The notes: generated from the letters alone by a model not told the origin. A stretch of DNA of 6,627 nt from an uncultured Phycisphaerales bacterium (GCA_946886375.1 CAMPIL010000207.1:1-6627), one strand, 5' to 3'; shown: positions 1-6,184, counted from the first letter of the stretch. A program made the numbers and translations.

Positions 1-1
1 C

Positions 2-922
2 GCGGTGCCTTGCCCGGTGCTCGTCCCGCCGTGCATGGATATCAGCCACGAGAAGGTCGCCTGCCCACTGGATAGCACAGGCGGCGGCAACGGTTGCTAC
101 ACGTACACCTTCACCATCACGAACCATTCCGGTTTCAGCGTGAAGTACGTGAGCATTCCGCTGCATCCGTTCCCCGGCTCGCCCATCACCATCAACCCCA
201 ACATCATCAACCTGCTCACGCAGGATGGCTCACTGCTGGATGATGGCGAATCAACCACGATCTCGCTGACGATTTGCGGCGGAAACCCGGGCGACACGTT
301 CTGCATCAAGATCGGCCTGGTGACGGCGACCTTCGAGGAGTGCTGCTTCAAGAAGGTCTGCATCGAACTGCCCACATGCGATTGCGGGCAGTTGCGCGAG
401 CAGGAAATTACCGAAGTCACCTGCCCCGAGCCCGGCGTGGTTTCGTTCACCTACAACTTCACGCTGGACAACCTTTCGCCGTTCGCAGCGGATTGGGCGA
501 TTCTGATTCCGTTCAAGGATGAGACGGCGTCATTCGCCAAGGACTTCTTCTTCCTGCCGCCGCTGCAGCCCAACGGGTCATTCCCGATGAGCGTGCAGAT
601 CGTGGGTGCGCAGCCCGGCGAGATGTTCTGCTTCAACGTGCTGATGCAGCATCCCGGAAAGGGAGTGGCAGACTGCTGCTGCGCGTTCGAGAAGTGCATT
701 ATCGTGCCGGCATGCCAGCCCGGCGGACCGGTCTCGGATTGTGCCGCTGACATCAACGGCGACCACAAGGTTGACGTGGCCGACATGCTCGCGGTCATCA
801 ACAACTGGGGATCGGCGATCGCGCCCTGCCCGCCCAGTTCGCTGGCGGACATCACCCACGATTGCGACATCAACGTGAGCGACCTGCTTGCGGTGATCAA
901 CGGTTGGGGTCCGTGCCCGTAA
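2..922 (+). CDS. Cysteine-rich two-repeat secreted protein with C-terminal dockerin-like domain, 5' truncated
   Basis: The frame is open to the left edge, so the true start and any signal peptide lie outside; residues are numbered from the GTG at 5 (305 aa visible). Two tandem modules of about 100-110 residues are visible: C20-C125 and C140-C237. Each has an N-terminal Cys, an aromatic beta-strand (YTYTFTITN / FTYNFTLDN), a PGDTFC/PGEMFC motif, a CC pair or CCC triplet, and a closing C-I-x-x-P-x-C. They look like Ig-like beta modules stabilised by disulfides. Residues 246-305 form two EF-hand-like loops, D249-x-N251-x-D253-x-K-x-D257-x-x-D260 and D282-x-T-x-D286-x-D288-x-N290-x-x-D293, each followed by L-A-V-I-N-x-W-G. 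This is a type I dockerin-like calcium-binding module. In planctomycetes such modules end many exported proteins without a classical cellulosome. A surface or extracellular location is inferred; no enzymatic domain is visible, so the molecular role is unknown. Confidence 0.85.
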   Translation, partial: AVPCPVLVPPCMDISHEKVACPLDSTGGGNGCYTYTFTITNHSGFSVKYVSIPLHPFPGSPITINPNIINLLTQDGSLLDDGESTTISLTICGGNPGDTFCIKIGLVTATFEECCFKKVCIELPTCDCGQLREQEITEVTCPEPGVVSFTYNFTLDNLSPFAADWAILIPFKDETASFAKDFFFLPPLQPNGSFPMSVQIVGAQPGEMFCFNVLMQHPGKGVADCCCAFEKCIIVPACQPGGPVSDCAADINGDHKVDVADMLAVINNWGSAIAPCPPSSLADITHDCDINVSDLLAVINGWGPCP

Positions 923-950
923 CCGCCGCGAGGCAATGAATGCAACGTTT

Positions 951-991
951 AACCCCCTGCGCTCCCTTCTGGAGCCAGGGGGTTTTTCTTT
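951..991 (+). terminator. Rho-independent terminator after the dockerin gene
   Basis: AACCCCCTG (951-959) pairs with CAGGGGGTT (976-984), and GCTCC (961-965) pairs with GGAGC (971-975). C960 is a single bulge and the loop is 5 nt (966-970). The 3' arm runs into a T-rich tract, TTTTTCTTT (983-991). It lies 29 bp after the stop codon of the upstream gene and has the full stem-plus-U-tract form. It also shows that the next gene is a separate transcript and does not start upstream of this hairpin. Confidence 0.93.
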
Positions 992-1042
992 GATGCTGAA
1001 ATGCGATGCTGCATTGGATTCGGCGGCGCCGACTTGTTCCGT

Positions 1043-1048
1043 TACAAT
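1043..1048 (+). promoter_or_regulatory. Candidate -10 box (TACAAT) for the PEGA lipoprotein gene
   Basis: TACAAT matches the sigma-70 -10 consensus at 5 of 6 bases and ends 7 nt before the ATG at 1056. The predicted transcription start would fall at or beside the start codon, giving a leaderless or nearly leaderless mRNA. That agrees with the absence of a Shine-Dalgarno sequence. No convincing -35 element lies 16-18 bp upstream. Confidence 0.45.
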
Positions 1049-1055
1049 TCCGGCC

Positions 1056-1505
1056 ATGCGTCGGCTTCTGATTATGGTCGTCCCCCTGGCTTGCCTGTTC
1101 ATCACCGGCTGCGTGCGGCGAACGATCACCGTTACGTCGGACCCATCCGGTGCGCTCGTGTGGCTCAACGGCCGCGAAGTCGGACGCACGCCGGTGACGG
1201 TGGACTTCCTCTACTACGGAACCTACGACGTTCAACTTGTCGCCGACGACTGTGAGCCGCTGTTGACCAAGGGGCAGGCCAACGCGCCGTGGTGGGACCA
1301 CGTGCCCTTGGACTTTGCAGCCGAGGTCACACCCGGCGAAAAGCACTCGCGCATCGCCTGGCACTATCAACTGACGCCGCGGCAGGATGATCCTCAAGCC
1401 TTGCTCGAGCGCGCCCGGCAGTTGCGAGACCGGGTTCCGCAGGAGCCTGCTCAGCCGCAATCCGAACCCGCCGCGCCGGCTCAAACTGCTCCGACTTCGC
1501 AGTGA
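1056..1505 (+). CDS. Small PEGA-domain lipoprotein
   Basis: This 149-residue protein begins with two Arg and a hydrophobic stretch (4-17) ending in the lipobox I16-T17-G18-C19, so it should be cleaved and lipidated at C19 and anchored in a membrane. Residues about 22-68 match the PEGA pattern: a V-T-S-D-P-S-G-A strand, then V-W-L-N-G-R-E-V-G-R-T-P-V and a Y-G-T-Y-D-V-Q-L-V strand. PEGA domains are surface or periplasmic beta modules, often in envelope proteins; no catalytic role is known. The tail holds a short charged helix (about 109-128) and a Pro/Ala/Gln-rich end. An in-frame ATG at 936 would place the terminator inside the gene and displace the signal sequence from the N-terminus, so I chose 1056. 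It is separated from the next gene by 130 bp and is probably transcribed on its own. Confidence 0.85.
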   Translation: MRRLLIMVVPLACLFITGCVRRTITVTSDPSGALVWLNGREVGRTPVTVDFLYYGTYDVQLVADDCEPLLTKGQANAPWWDHVPLDFAAEVTPGEKHSRIAWHYQLTPRQDDPQALLERARQLRDRVPQEPAQPQSEPAAPAQTAPTSQ

Positions 1506-1568
1506 ATCTGACCGGTTGCCGCGATATTCCCTGCGGAGTTCTCGACAGTGAAGCCGTGGAGGCGTCTC

Positions 1569-1574
1569 TATAGT
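1569..1574 (+). promoter_or_regulatory. Candidate -10 box (TATAGT) for the coiled-coil protein gene
   Basis: TATAGT matches the -10 consensus at 5 of 6 bases. A TCGACA at 1542-1547 resembles a -35 box (5 of 6) but is 21 bp away, which is too far for a normal spacer. If used, the leader would be about 55 nt and would contain the ribosome site at 1624-1628. Confidence 0.35.
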
Positions 1575-1623
1575 GGGGAGCGGGGCGCGATTCCATCCAC
1601 GTCAATCGCCGCGCATTTCACTC

Positions 1624-1628
1624 AAGGA
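1624..1628 (+). promoter_or_regulatory. Shine-Dalgarno AAGGA deciding the start at 1636
   Basis: AAGGA lies 7 nt before the ATG at 1636, which is directly followed by a signal-peptide coding sequence. This favours 1636 over the in-frame GTG at 1573, which overlaps the TATAGT box. It is the only clear ribosome site in the window that does not coincide with a -10-like sequence. Confidence 0.7.
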
Positions 1629-1635
1629 TTTGCCA

Positions 1636-2604
1636 ATGTCGAATCTGAATTATCTGAAGGGATGCCTCGTTGCGCTGGCGCTGCTTGGTCCCGTTGCGGG
1701 TTTGGCGGCACAAGCGCCGCCGGCAACGCGGCCCGCCGCGCCGCCGCCCTCGGCATCCCCGTCGCCGCAGGCGGACACCGCATTCCGCGTCAAGAACCTT
1801 CTGAACATCATCGACGGCTTGCGGGCCGAGTTGGCGGCGGCCCGCAGCGAAATCGCCCAGGCGCAACTCGAGCGCGATCAGACGCAGCGAGAATTGGAGG
1901 AATTGCGCCAATTTATGGCCGATCATCGTGAATTCGGCGACGATTTTGAGCGATATCACGCGGTGCTTGAGGCCACGCAGCGTCAAGCGCGCGAGCAGGA
2001 GCAGCAGGCCGCGCGAGAGAGGCGCGAGGCCGAACGCGCCGAGCGCGAAGCGCGACGCCAGGCCGCCACATTGGATAAAGCCCAGCGCGAAGCCGAATCC
2101 GCACGCATCGCGCAGTACCGCCGCGCCGGCTTCACGCCCGTGGGTCTTGACGTGTTCACCAGTCGCATGGCGTACTCCTACGAAACGCGCGACGTCACCC
2201 CCAGCCGGATCGACTATGACCCGCTCATCGGCCGGTACACCAGGAGTTACCCGCCGTACACACAGGTCGATTATTCCAACATGCGCATCTCCGGCAGCGT
2301 TCTCAATGCCAGCGATCAGACGCACAACATCGGCGTCGCGATCACGTTCTTCGATGAGGACGGCAACCAGGTCGGCCACGAGTCCATTCAGGTGAACAAT
2401 GCCCGGCCGAACGTGCCCTATCCGTTCACCAGCACGGTCAAGATGGCGCTGGACCGCCCGTTTGATTCCTCGAGCGTGTACGTGTTGTACGCCGATCCCA
2501 TTGACGAATCAGAACTGCCGCCCGACGCTGCCTCGCCGCCAGCGGGGGTTCCGCAAATGACGCCGCCGCAGAACGGCACAACCGATCAGGACTATCGCCC
2601 CTGA
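1636..2604 (+). CDS. Secreted coiled-coil protein with C-terminal beta-sandwich-like domain
   Basis: The protein has 322 residues. Residues 1-27 form a signal peptide (K8, hydrophobic core about 9-23, cleavage likely between 24 and 27). A Pro/Ala/Ser-rich linker follows (28-48), then a long charged helix (about 49-163) dominated by Glu, Arg, Gln and Ala. This looks like a coiled coil, broken near 94-108. The C-terminal region (about 168-290) is beta-rich: a Tyr-rich segment (180-213), then ISGSVLNAS (218-226), V-A-I-T-F-F-D-E-D-G-N-Q-V-G and a final V-Y-V-L-Y-A strand. This resembles small FxLYD-like extracytoplasmic beta-sandwich domains; that assignment is inference. The Pro-rich tail (295-322) appears disordered. 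It is likely periplasmic or envelope-associated. I do not recognise a named family and see no catalytic motif. Its stop lies 34 bp from the convergent Rid gene. Confidence 0.8.
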   Translation: MSNLNYLKGCLVALALLGPVAGLAAQAPPATRPAAPPPSASPSPQADTAFRVKNLLNIIDGLRAELAAARSEIAQAQLERDQTQRELEELRQFMADHREFGDDFERYHAVLEATQRQAREQEQQAARERREAERAEREARRQAATLDKAQREAESARIAQYRRAGFTPVGLDVFTSRMAYSYETRDVTPSRIDYDPLIGRYTRSYPPYTQVDYSNMRISGSVLNASDQTHNIGVAITFFDEDGNQVGHESIQVNNARPNVPYPFTSTVKMALDRPFDSSSVYVLYADPIDESELPPDAASPPAGVPQMTPPQNGTTDQDYRP

Positions 2605-2638
2605 GTTGAACGTGATGAGGGTTGAAGTTGATCAGCGA

Positions 2639-3040
2639 TCACTCGATCACGACCGCATCAGCCTCGATCTCGATCAACGCCGAGGGCGTGATCAATCGCT
2701 TCACTTCCACCATGGTTGTGGCAGGGCGGATGCGGCCGAAGAACTCGGCATGCGCCGAGCCGATCTGCTGCCAGTGATCGATGTTGGTGACGAACATGCG
2801 CGTGCGCACCACATATTGCAGATCGGCGCCGGCCCGCTGCAGCGCATCCTGGATTTTGCGGATGGCCGCGACGGTTTGCGCGTATGGATCATTGCCGCCG
2901 ATGATGTTGCCCGCTTCATCCGCAGCGATGGTGCCGGTGACGAAGATCAACCCGCCGACGCGCACGGCCCGTGAATAGCCCACGACGGAGTCCCATGGCG
3001 TGTTGGTTGAGATGTTGTGCCGCGGCGAGTTCGTGGGCAT
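2639..3040 (-). CDS. Rid-family (YjgF/YER057c/UK114) protein lacking the catalytic arginine
   Basis: At 133 residues this is the normal length for the Rid family, which forms small trimers with active sites between subunits. The fold signature is clear: V-G-G-L-I-F-V-T-G-T-I-A (28-39), the D-P-Y-A-Q-T helix (51-56), A-L-Q-R-A-G-A-D-L (66-74), and P106-A-T-T-M-V-E-V...L-I-E-I-E-A (122-127). RidA itself hydrolyses reactive enamine/imine intermediates from PLP enzymes using an Arg in the P-A-R-S-C-V-E-V motif. Here the aligned residue is T108. Rid subgroups without that Arg are known and are not expected to be imine deaminases, so the function is open and I do not use the name ridA. The gene follows dciA by 12 bp on the same strand and is probably co-transcribed. 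No Shine-Dalgarno is seen. Confidence 0.85.
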   Translation of the reverse strand: MPTNSPRHNISTNTPWDSVVGYSRAVRVGGLIFVTGTIAADEAGNIIGGNDPYAQTVAAIRKIQDALQRAGADLQYVVRTRMFVTNIDHWQQIGSAHAEFFGRIRPATTMVEVKRLITPSALIEIEADAVVIE

Positions 3041-3052
3041 GAGATGGTCATT

Positions 3053-3421
3053 CTACCGGTCGCGTTCGGCCGGCGCATCCAGCGGCGCGGTGCGGGTCTT
3101 TACGCGCACCAGCGTGCCGCGGAAACGCTTGCGAAGTTCATTGGTCAGGCCGCCGCGCAGCAGGCGATCCAGTTCAAACGCCGCCGATGACGAATCCACC
3201 ACGACGTGCAGCACGCCTGTGCGCAACCCGCTCAACGACGTATGGCAGGCGATGTCCGCCGGGACCAGTTCTTCCCACAGTTCAATGAGAGTGCCGAGTT
3301 TCTTGTGCGTGCGCTCGGCGTGATCGGCAGTGGCGGAGACCACGTCGGCAATCGACAGGTCGCGTGGCTTGGCCGCGCGATTCGACTGCAGTTGCTTGAT
3401 CTGCCGCGCACCGATCTGCAT
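3053..3421 (-). CDS. dciA: DUF721/DciA-type replicative helicase loader
   Basis: This 122-residue protein carries the DUF721 core over about residues 40-110: L-W-E-E-L-V-P (48-54; W49), A-C-H-T-S (58-62), G-V-L-H-V-V-V-D-S-S-S-A-A-F-E-L-D (69-85), then a basic R-K-R-F-R-G-T-L-V-R-V helix/strand end. DciA is the ancestral loader or operator of the DnaB replicative helicase in bacteria that lack DnaC/DnaI, and works at the replication fork in the cytoplasm. The family match is good; the function comes from family knowledge. AGGA lies 7 nt before the ATG and overlaps a candidate -10 box. The gene follows the PHP gene after 54 bp, the longest gap in the operon, and precedes the Rid gene by 12 bp. 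It is not beside dnaA, recF or gyrB here. Confidence 0.8.
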   Translation of the reverse strand: MQIGARQIKQLQSNRAAKPRDLSIADVVSATADHAERTHKKLGTLIELWEELVPADIACHTSLSGLRTGVLHVVVDSSSAAFELDRLLRGGLTNELRKRFRGTLVRVKTRTAPLDAPAERDR

Positions 3422-3427
3422 CGGCGT

Positions 3428-3455
3428 ATCCTACCGCCGGCCCGGCGACTGTCCA
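3428..3455 (-). promoter_or_regulatory. Candidate internal promoter of dciA with a palindromic spacer
   Basis: On the minus strand TGGACA (3455-3450; 5 of 6 to the -35 consensus) and TAGGAT (3433-3428; 4 of 6 to -10) are separated by 16 bp. The start codon follows 6 nt after the -10 box. A perfect palindrome, CGCCGG-C-CCGGCG on the plus strand (3435-3447), fills the spacer and could be an operator or a small hairpin. It occupies the only sizeable gap in the four-gene cluster. The palindrome may simply reflect high GC content. Confidence 0.4.
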
Positions 3456-3475
3456 AGAAATTGACTGGCCGCCGG

Positions 3476-4321
3476 TCAATGGCTGCCAAGCGGTTCCATT
3501 CGAACCCGACGTTCAGCGAATCGCGCGATGTGCTGATAGCCCGCATCCGCCAATCGCTGTGCCGCACGGTCAAAATCCCGAAGCAAATGCTCGGGATGAT
3601 GGGCGTCGGCGTTGATGGTAGATGGAATCTCGCGACGCCGGCACTCGCGCAGAATATCCAAGGCGGGGTAGGCGTCCGCGCAGGGCTTGTGCCAGCCGGC
3701 CGTGTTCACTTCAACGACCAGCGCATCGCCTGTGGAAGTGTTGGCGTTCGCGATCGCGTCAAGCGCATCGCCGATTTCGCCCTTCAAATCGATGGTCGGA
3801 TAGAACGCGAATTTCTTCGGCAAATCGATGTGGGCGAGGATGTCGAACACGCCGCTTTCCGCCAGCGACCGTACGTTGCGCCAATATTGCCGATGCATCT
3901 GGTTGATCTGCTCCTGCGAGAGTTTCTCCCACGCCGTGGCGGAACCGTCGATCATGAACTCGGTTCCGTCGGCCAACTGGATTTGATGCACGGAACCGAT
4001 GATGTAATCAAACGGGTATTGCTCCAAAACGTGCTTCAGCGGCGCGGCGTTGCCCGGATGCCAGTCAACTTCCAGGCCCAGTCGAACCATCGGTTCGCCG
4101 ACGCGCGATGTACGCTTCTTCACCGATGTGATCTCGGAAACGTAGTCGGCAAGTCGATCGGTGGGCATGGCCCACTTGAACTGCGTGCCTCGCGGATGCA
4201 GCACCCAGTGATCGGAAACGCCCAGTTCGGCGATCTGCATCGTATGCGCGGCGTTGACCAGGTCGGCGACGGACGCCTTGCCGTCGCTCCATGTCGAGTG
4301 ATTGTGATAGGTGGCGATCAT
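3476..4321 (-). CDS. PHP-domain phosphoesterase, histidinol-phosphatase-like
   Basis: The protein has 281 residues, close to the usual length of HisJ/HisK-type PHP histidinol-phosphatases. PHP metal-site motifs appear in order: H6-N-H8-S-T-W-S-D-G, S36-D-H38, G82-L-E84-V-D-W, G109-S-V-H112, L162-A-H164-I-D, E204-V-N-T-A-G, and N238-A-D-A-H241-H242-P-E-H. These form a multinuclear metal centre at the end of a TIM-like barrel. The likely activity is phosphate-monoester hydrolysis, with L-histidinol phosphate (histidine synthesis) the best-known substrate. No other his gene is in view, so the substrate is not certain. The start codon overlaps the mutase stop codon as ATGA (4321-4318), indicating translational coupling; no Shine-Dalgarno is needed or seen. 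Confidence 0.85.
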   Translation of the reverse strand: MIATYHNHSTWSDGKASVADLVNAAHTMQIAELGVSDHWVLHPRGTQFKWAMPTDRLADYVSEITSVKKRTSRVGEPMVRLGLEVDWHPGNAAPLKHVLEQYPFDYIIGSVHQIQLADGTEFMIDGSATAWEKLSQEQINQMHRQYWRNVRSLAESGVFDILAHIDLPKKFAFYPTIDLKGEIGDALDAIANANTSTGDALVVEVNTAGWHKPCADAYPALDILRECRRREIPSTINADAHHPEHLLRDFDRAAQRLADAGYQHIARFAERRVRMEPLGSH

Positions 4322-5745
4322 GCCAGTTTCGCCGCCACCGCCGCCTCATCGATGAGTTCCCACGCGCGGGATTCCGTGGTTGCCTCGGCGATCAGGCGCA
4401 CGATGGGCTCGGTGTTGCTCGGCCGCAGGTGAACCCAGCCGGGATCAGGCGGCCCGAAGTCGACGCGAACGCCGTCGAGCGTTGACAAATCCGCGTCAGC
4501 GAATTTCTTGATGACGCGCTGCAATGCGGGTTTCACCGCCGCAATTCCACCAATCTTTGTCAGATCGAACTTCTGCTTGATCATGGAATAGCGGGGCAGA
4601 TCGCGCACGATTTCGCTCAGGGATTTGCGGGTTGTGGCGAGCAGACTGAGGATGAGCGCCATGCCGGAGAGGCTATCGCGCACCCAGCAGATTTGGGGCA
4701 GAATGACGCCGCCGTTGCCCTCGCCGCCGATGGTCGCCTTCTTGCTTTGACGTTTCATCGCCGCGACGACGTTGGCTTCTCCCACTGCGGTCCGCACCAC
4801 TTTGACGCCTGCGTACCGGGCAGCGAGATCATCGATCATGCGGCTGGTCGAAAGGTTGACAGCGATGATCACCGGCGAACGATCGCCGCGAGCTGCACGG
4901 CGCTCCAGCACGCTCTTGGCGGCCAGCACCAGAGTGTATTCCTCGCCGATGTACGTGCCGCGCTCATCGATCACAGCGAGGCGGTCGGCGTCGGGATCCT
5001 GCGCGAAGCCGCATGCGGCGCGTGATTTCTTCGTCAATTGCGCCAAATCGGTGAGATTCGTTTCCGTCGGCTCTGGCTTGTGCGCGAACACGCCTGTGGG
5101 TTCGCCGTTGAGGTGAACAATCTTGCAACCCAATCGCTCCAGCAGCATGCGCCCGGCGACGCAGCCGGAACCGTTGACCGAATCCAACACGACCTTGAAC
5201 TTGGCGCGACGGATCGGCGTTGGATCGATCGCAGCCAACACCTTTTCAACGTGCGTTTCGGGACCGCTGTCATCGGATGAGATTGATGCGGCGGAAGTCA
5301 CCGGTGCGAATGTGAAATCGCGATCTTTGAAGCGGCGGATGATTTCGCCCGCACGCCCTGGTGGAGGAGCGACGCCATCGGCGTTCAGGCATTTCAGGCC
5401 GTTCCATTCGATGGGATTGTGCGAAGCGGTGATCGCCATGCCGCCGGTGGCCTTGTGCTTGCCGATCATCACCGCGACCGTGGGTGTGGTGACGACTCCC
5501 AGATCAATCACGCGGCAGCCGGTGGCCGAAAGGCCAGCAATTGCTGCGTGAACCAGCGCCTGTCCGGACGGGCGGCCATCGCGGCCGATGCAAATCAGCG
5601 GATCGGTCCGGCGCGTGGTTGTCCTGATGAATGATCCAAATGCGGCAGCGAAATCCGCCGCAACCGCCGGCGTCATCGACTGACCGACAAGCCCCCGCGC
5701 GCCGGAGACTGACAGCATCAAAGGTGCGTCCGCTGACTTGGTCAT
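4318..5745 (-). CDS. glmM: Archaeal-type phosphoglucosamine mutase / phosphohexomutase
   Basis: This is a 475-residue member of the alpha-D-phosphohexomutase superfamily with all four signature loops. They are T106-A-S108-H-N-P (S108 is the phosphorylated serine), D250-P-D252-A-D254-R (Mg2+ loop), G341-E-G-N-G-G-V-I (sugar-binding loop) and R441-P-S-N-T-E-P (phosphate-binding loop). The likely reaction is glucosamine-6-P to glucosamine-1-P, feeding UDP-GlcNAc synthesis for the cell envelope. The GEGNGG loop is that of the archaeal-type GlmM group; classical bacterial GlmM has GE-Q/M-SGH. Phosphomannomutase or phosphoglucomutase activity therefore cannot be excluded. It is the first gene of the minus-strand cluster and divergent from the pterin gene, with 64 bp between start codons. 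No Shine-Dalgarno precedes the ATG; a TATCCT -10-like hexamer ends 9 nt before it. Confidence 0.88.
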   Translation of the reverse strand: MTKSADAPLMLSVSGARGLVGQSMTPAVAADFAAAFGSFIRTTTRRTDPLICIGRDGRPSGQALVHAAIAGLSATGCRVIDLGVVTTPTVAVMIGKHKATGGMAITASHNPIEWNGLKCLNADGVAPPPGRAGEIIRRFKDRDFTFAPVTSAASISSDDSGPETHVEKVLAAIDPTPIRRAKFKVVLDSVNGSGCVAGRMLLERLGCKIVHLNGEPTGVFAHKPEPTETNLTDLAQLTKKSRAACGFAQDPDADRLAVIDERGTYIGEEYTLVLAAKSVLERRAARGDRSPVIIAVNLSTSRMIDDLAARYAGVKVVRTAVGEANVVAAMKRQSKKATIGGEGNGGVILPQICWVRDSLSGMALILSLLATTRKSLSEIVRDLPRYSMIKQKFDLTKIGGIAAVKPALQRVIKKFADADLSTLDGVRVDFGPPDPGWVHLRPSNTEPIVRLIAEATTESRAWELIDEAAVAAKLA

Positions 5746-5754
5746 GGGCGGGTA

Positions 5755-5760
5755 AGGATA
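5755..5760 (-). promoter_or_regulatory. Weak -10-like hexamer (TATCCT) before the mutase gene
   Basis: On the minus strand TATCCT ends 9 nt before the ATG at 5745 and matches the -10 consensus at 4 of 6 bases. No good -35 box is seen. It lies in the 64-bp divergent region and fits the same start-proximal arrangement as other genes here. Confidence 0.25.
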
Positions 5761-5795
5761 CTGAATGTGGTGGCGTTACGCAGGCCGGCAGCCGC

Positions 5796-5801
5796 TATAG
5801 T
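5796..5801 (+). promoter_or_regulatory. Candidate -10 box (TATAGT) for the PTPS-family gene
   Basis: TATAGT matches the -10 consensus at 5 of 6 bases and ends 8 nt before the ATG at 5810. This predicts a leaderless transcript; no Shine-Dalgarno lies between them. A -35 box is not evident. Confidence 0.45.
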
Positions 5802-5809
5802 CACCCGGC

Positions 5810-6184
5810 ATGTACGAACTCACCGTGGAACGGGTTTTCTCCGCCGCGCACGCCATCATGATTCACGGCTCGCAGGAGCCGGTGCACGGCCACAATTGGC
5901 ACGTGCGGCTGGTGGTGTCCGGCGACAGGCTCAATGACGACGGCTTGCTCTGTGATTTTCATCTTCTGGAGCGGGAACTTGATCGCGTAATTGGAGCGTT
6001 CAACAACCGTCACCTCAATGAGGTGCCGCCGTTTGACCGGGTGAATCCGACAGCCGAGCACGTGGCGCGGCACATCGCCGACGCTGTGCAGCCGCACCTG
6101 CCCAAGAGCGTGCGACTGGAGCGTGTCAGCGTGACCGAAGCCCCGGGCTGCGTCGCAACGTGGGTGCAACGATCACAGATCTGA
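5810..6184 (+). CDS. QueD/PTPS-family pterin enzyme with PTPS-III-like E-x-x-H-G-H motif
   Basis: At 124 residues this has the usual length of 6-pyruvoyl-/6-carboxy-tetrahydropterin synthase family proteins. Zinc ligands are H14 (in F-S-A-A-H), H26 and H28 (in H-G-H-N). V-T-E110 matches the pterin-anchoring Glu, and L-L-C-D-F-H-L-L-E (46-54) and N79-P-T-A-E-H are family motifs. QueD makes 6-carboxy-tetrahydropterin for queuosine. Aligned by eye to E. coli QueD, catalytic Cys27 is Q22, and the next residue is E23, giving E23-P-V-H-G-H. That is the reported PTPS-III signature, whose members cleave dihydroneopterin triphosphate to 6-hydroxymethyl-dihydropterin and replace FolB in folate synthesis. 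The Asp-His dyad (D70-H71 in E. coli) is N65-N66, so the chemistry may be altered further. Family membership is firm; the subgroup is inference. No queuosine or folate gene is adjacent. Confidence 0.85.
   Translation: MYELTVERVFSAAHAIMIHGSQEPVHGHNWHVRLVVSGDRLNDDGLLCDFHLLERELDRVIGAFNNRHLNEVPPFDRVNPTAEHVARHIADAVQPHLPKSVRLERVSVTEAPGCVATWVQRSQI

Noticed and set aside
936..1055. An N-terminal extension of the PEGA lipoprotein from ATG 936
   Set aside because: It would translate through the intrinsic terminator at 951-991 and bury the lipoprotein signal 40 residues inside the protein. The ATG at 1056 places the signal at the N-terminus.
1573..1635. A GTG start at 1573 for the coiled-coil protein
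   Set aside because: The GTG overlaps the TATAGT box. The ATG at 1636 has AAGGA at 7 nt and starts directly with a signal peptide.
2605..2638. A bidirectional terminator between the convergent coiled-coil and Rid genes
   Set aside because: Only a weak TGATC/GATCA pairing near 2629-2648 is present. There is no T-tract, and part of it lies in the Rid coding region.
3206..4432. A 408-codon plus-strand open frame covering the dciA and PHP genes in antisense
   Set aside because: It is antisense to two genes with clear family motifs. Its own translation shows no domain. Long antisense frames are common in GC-rich coding DNA.
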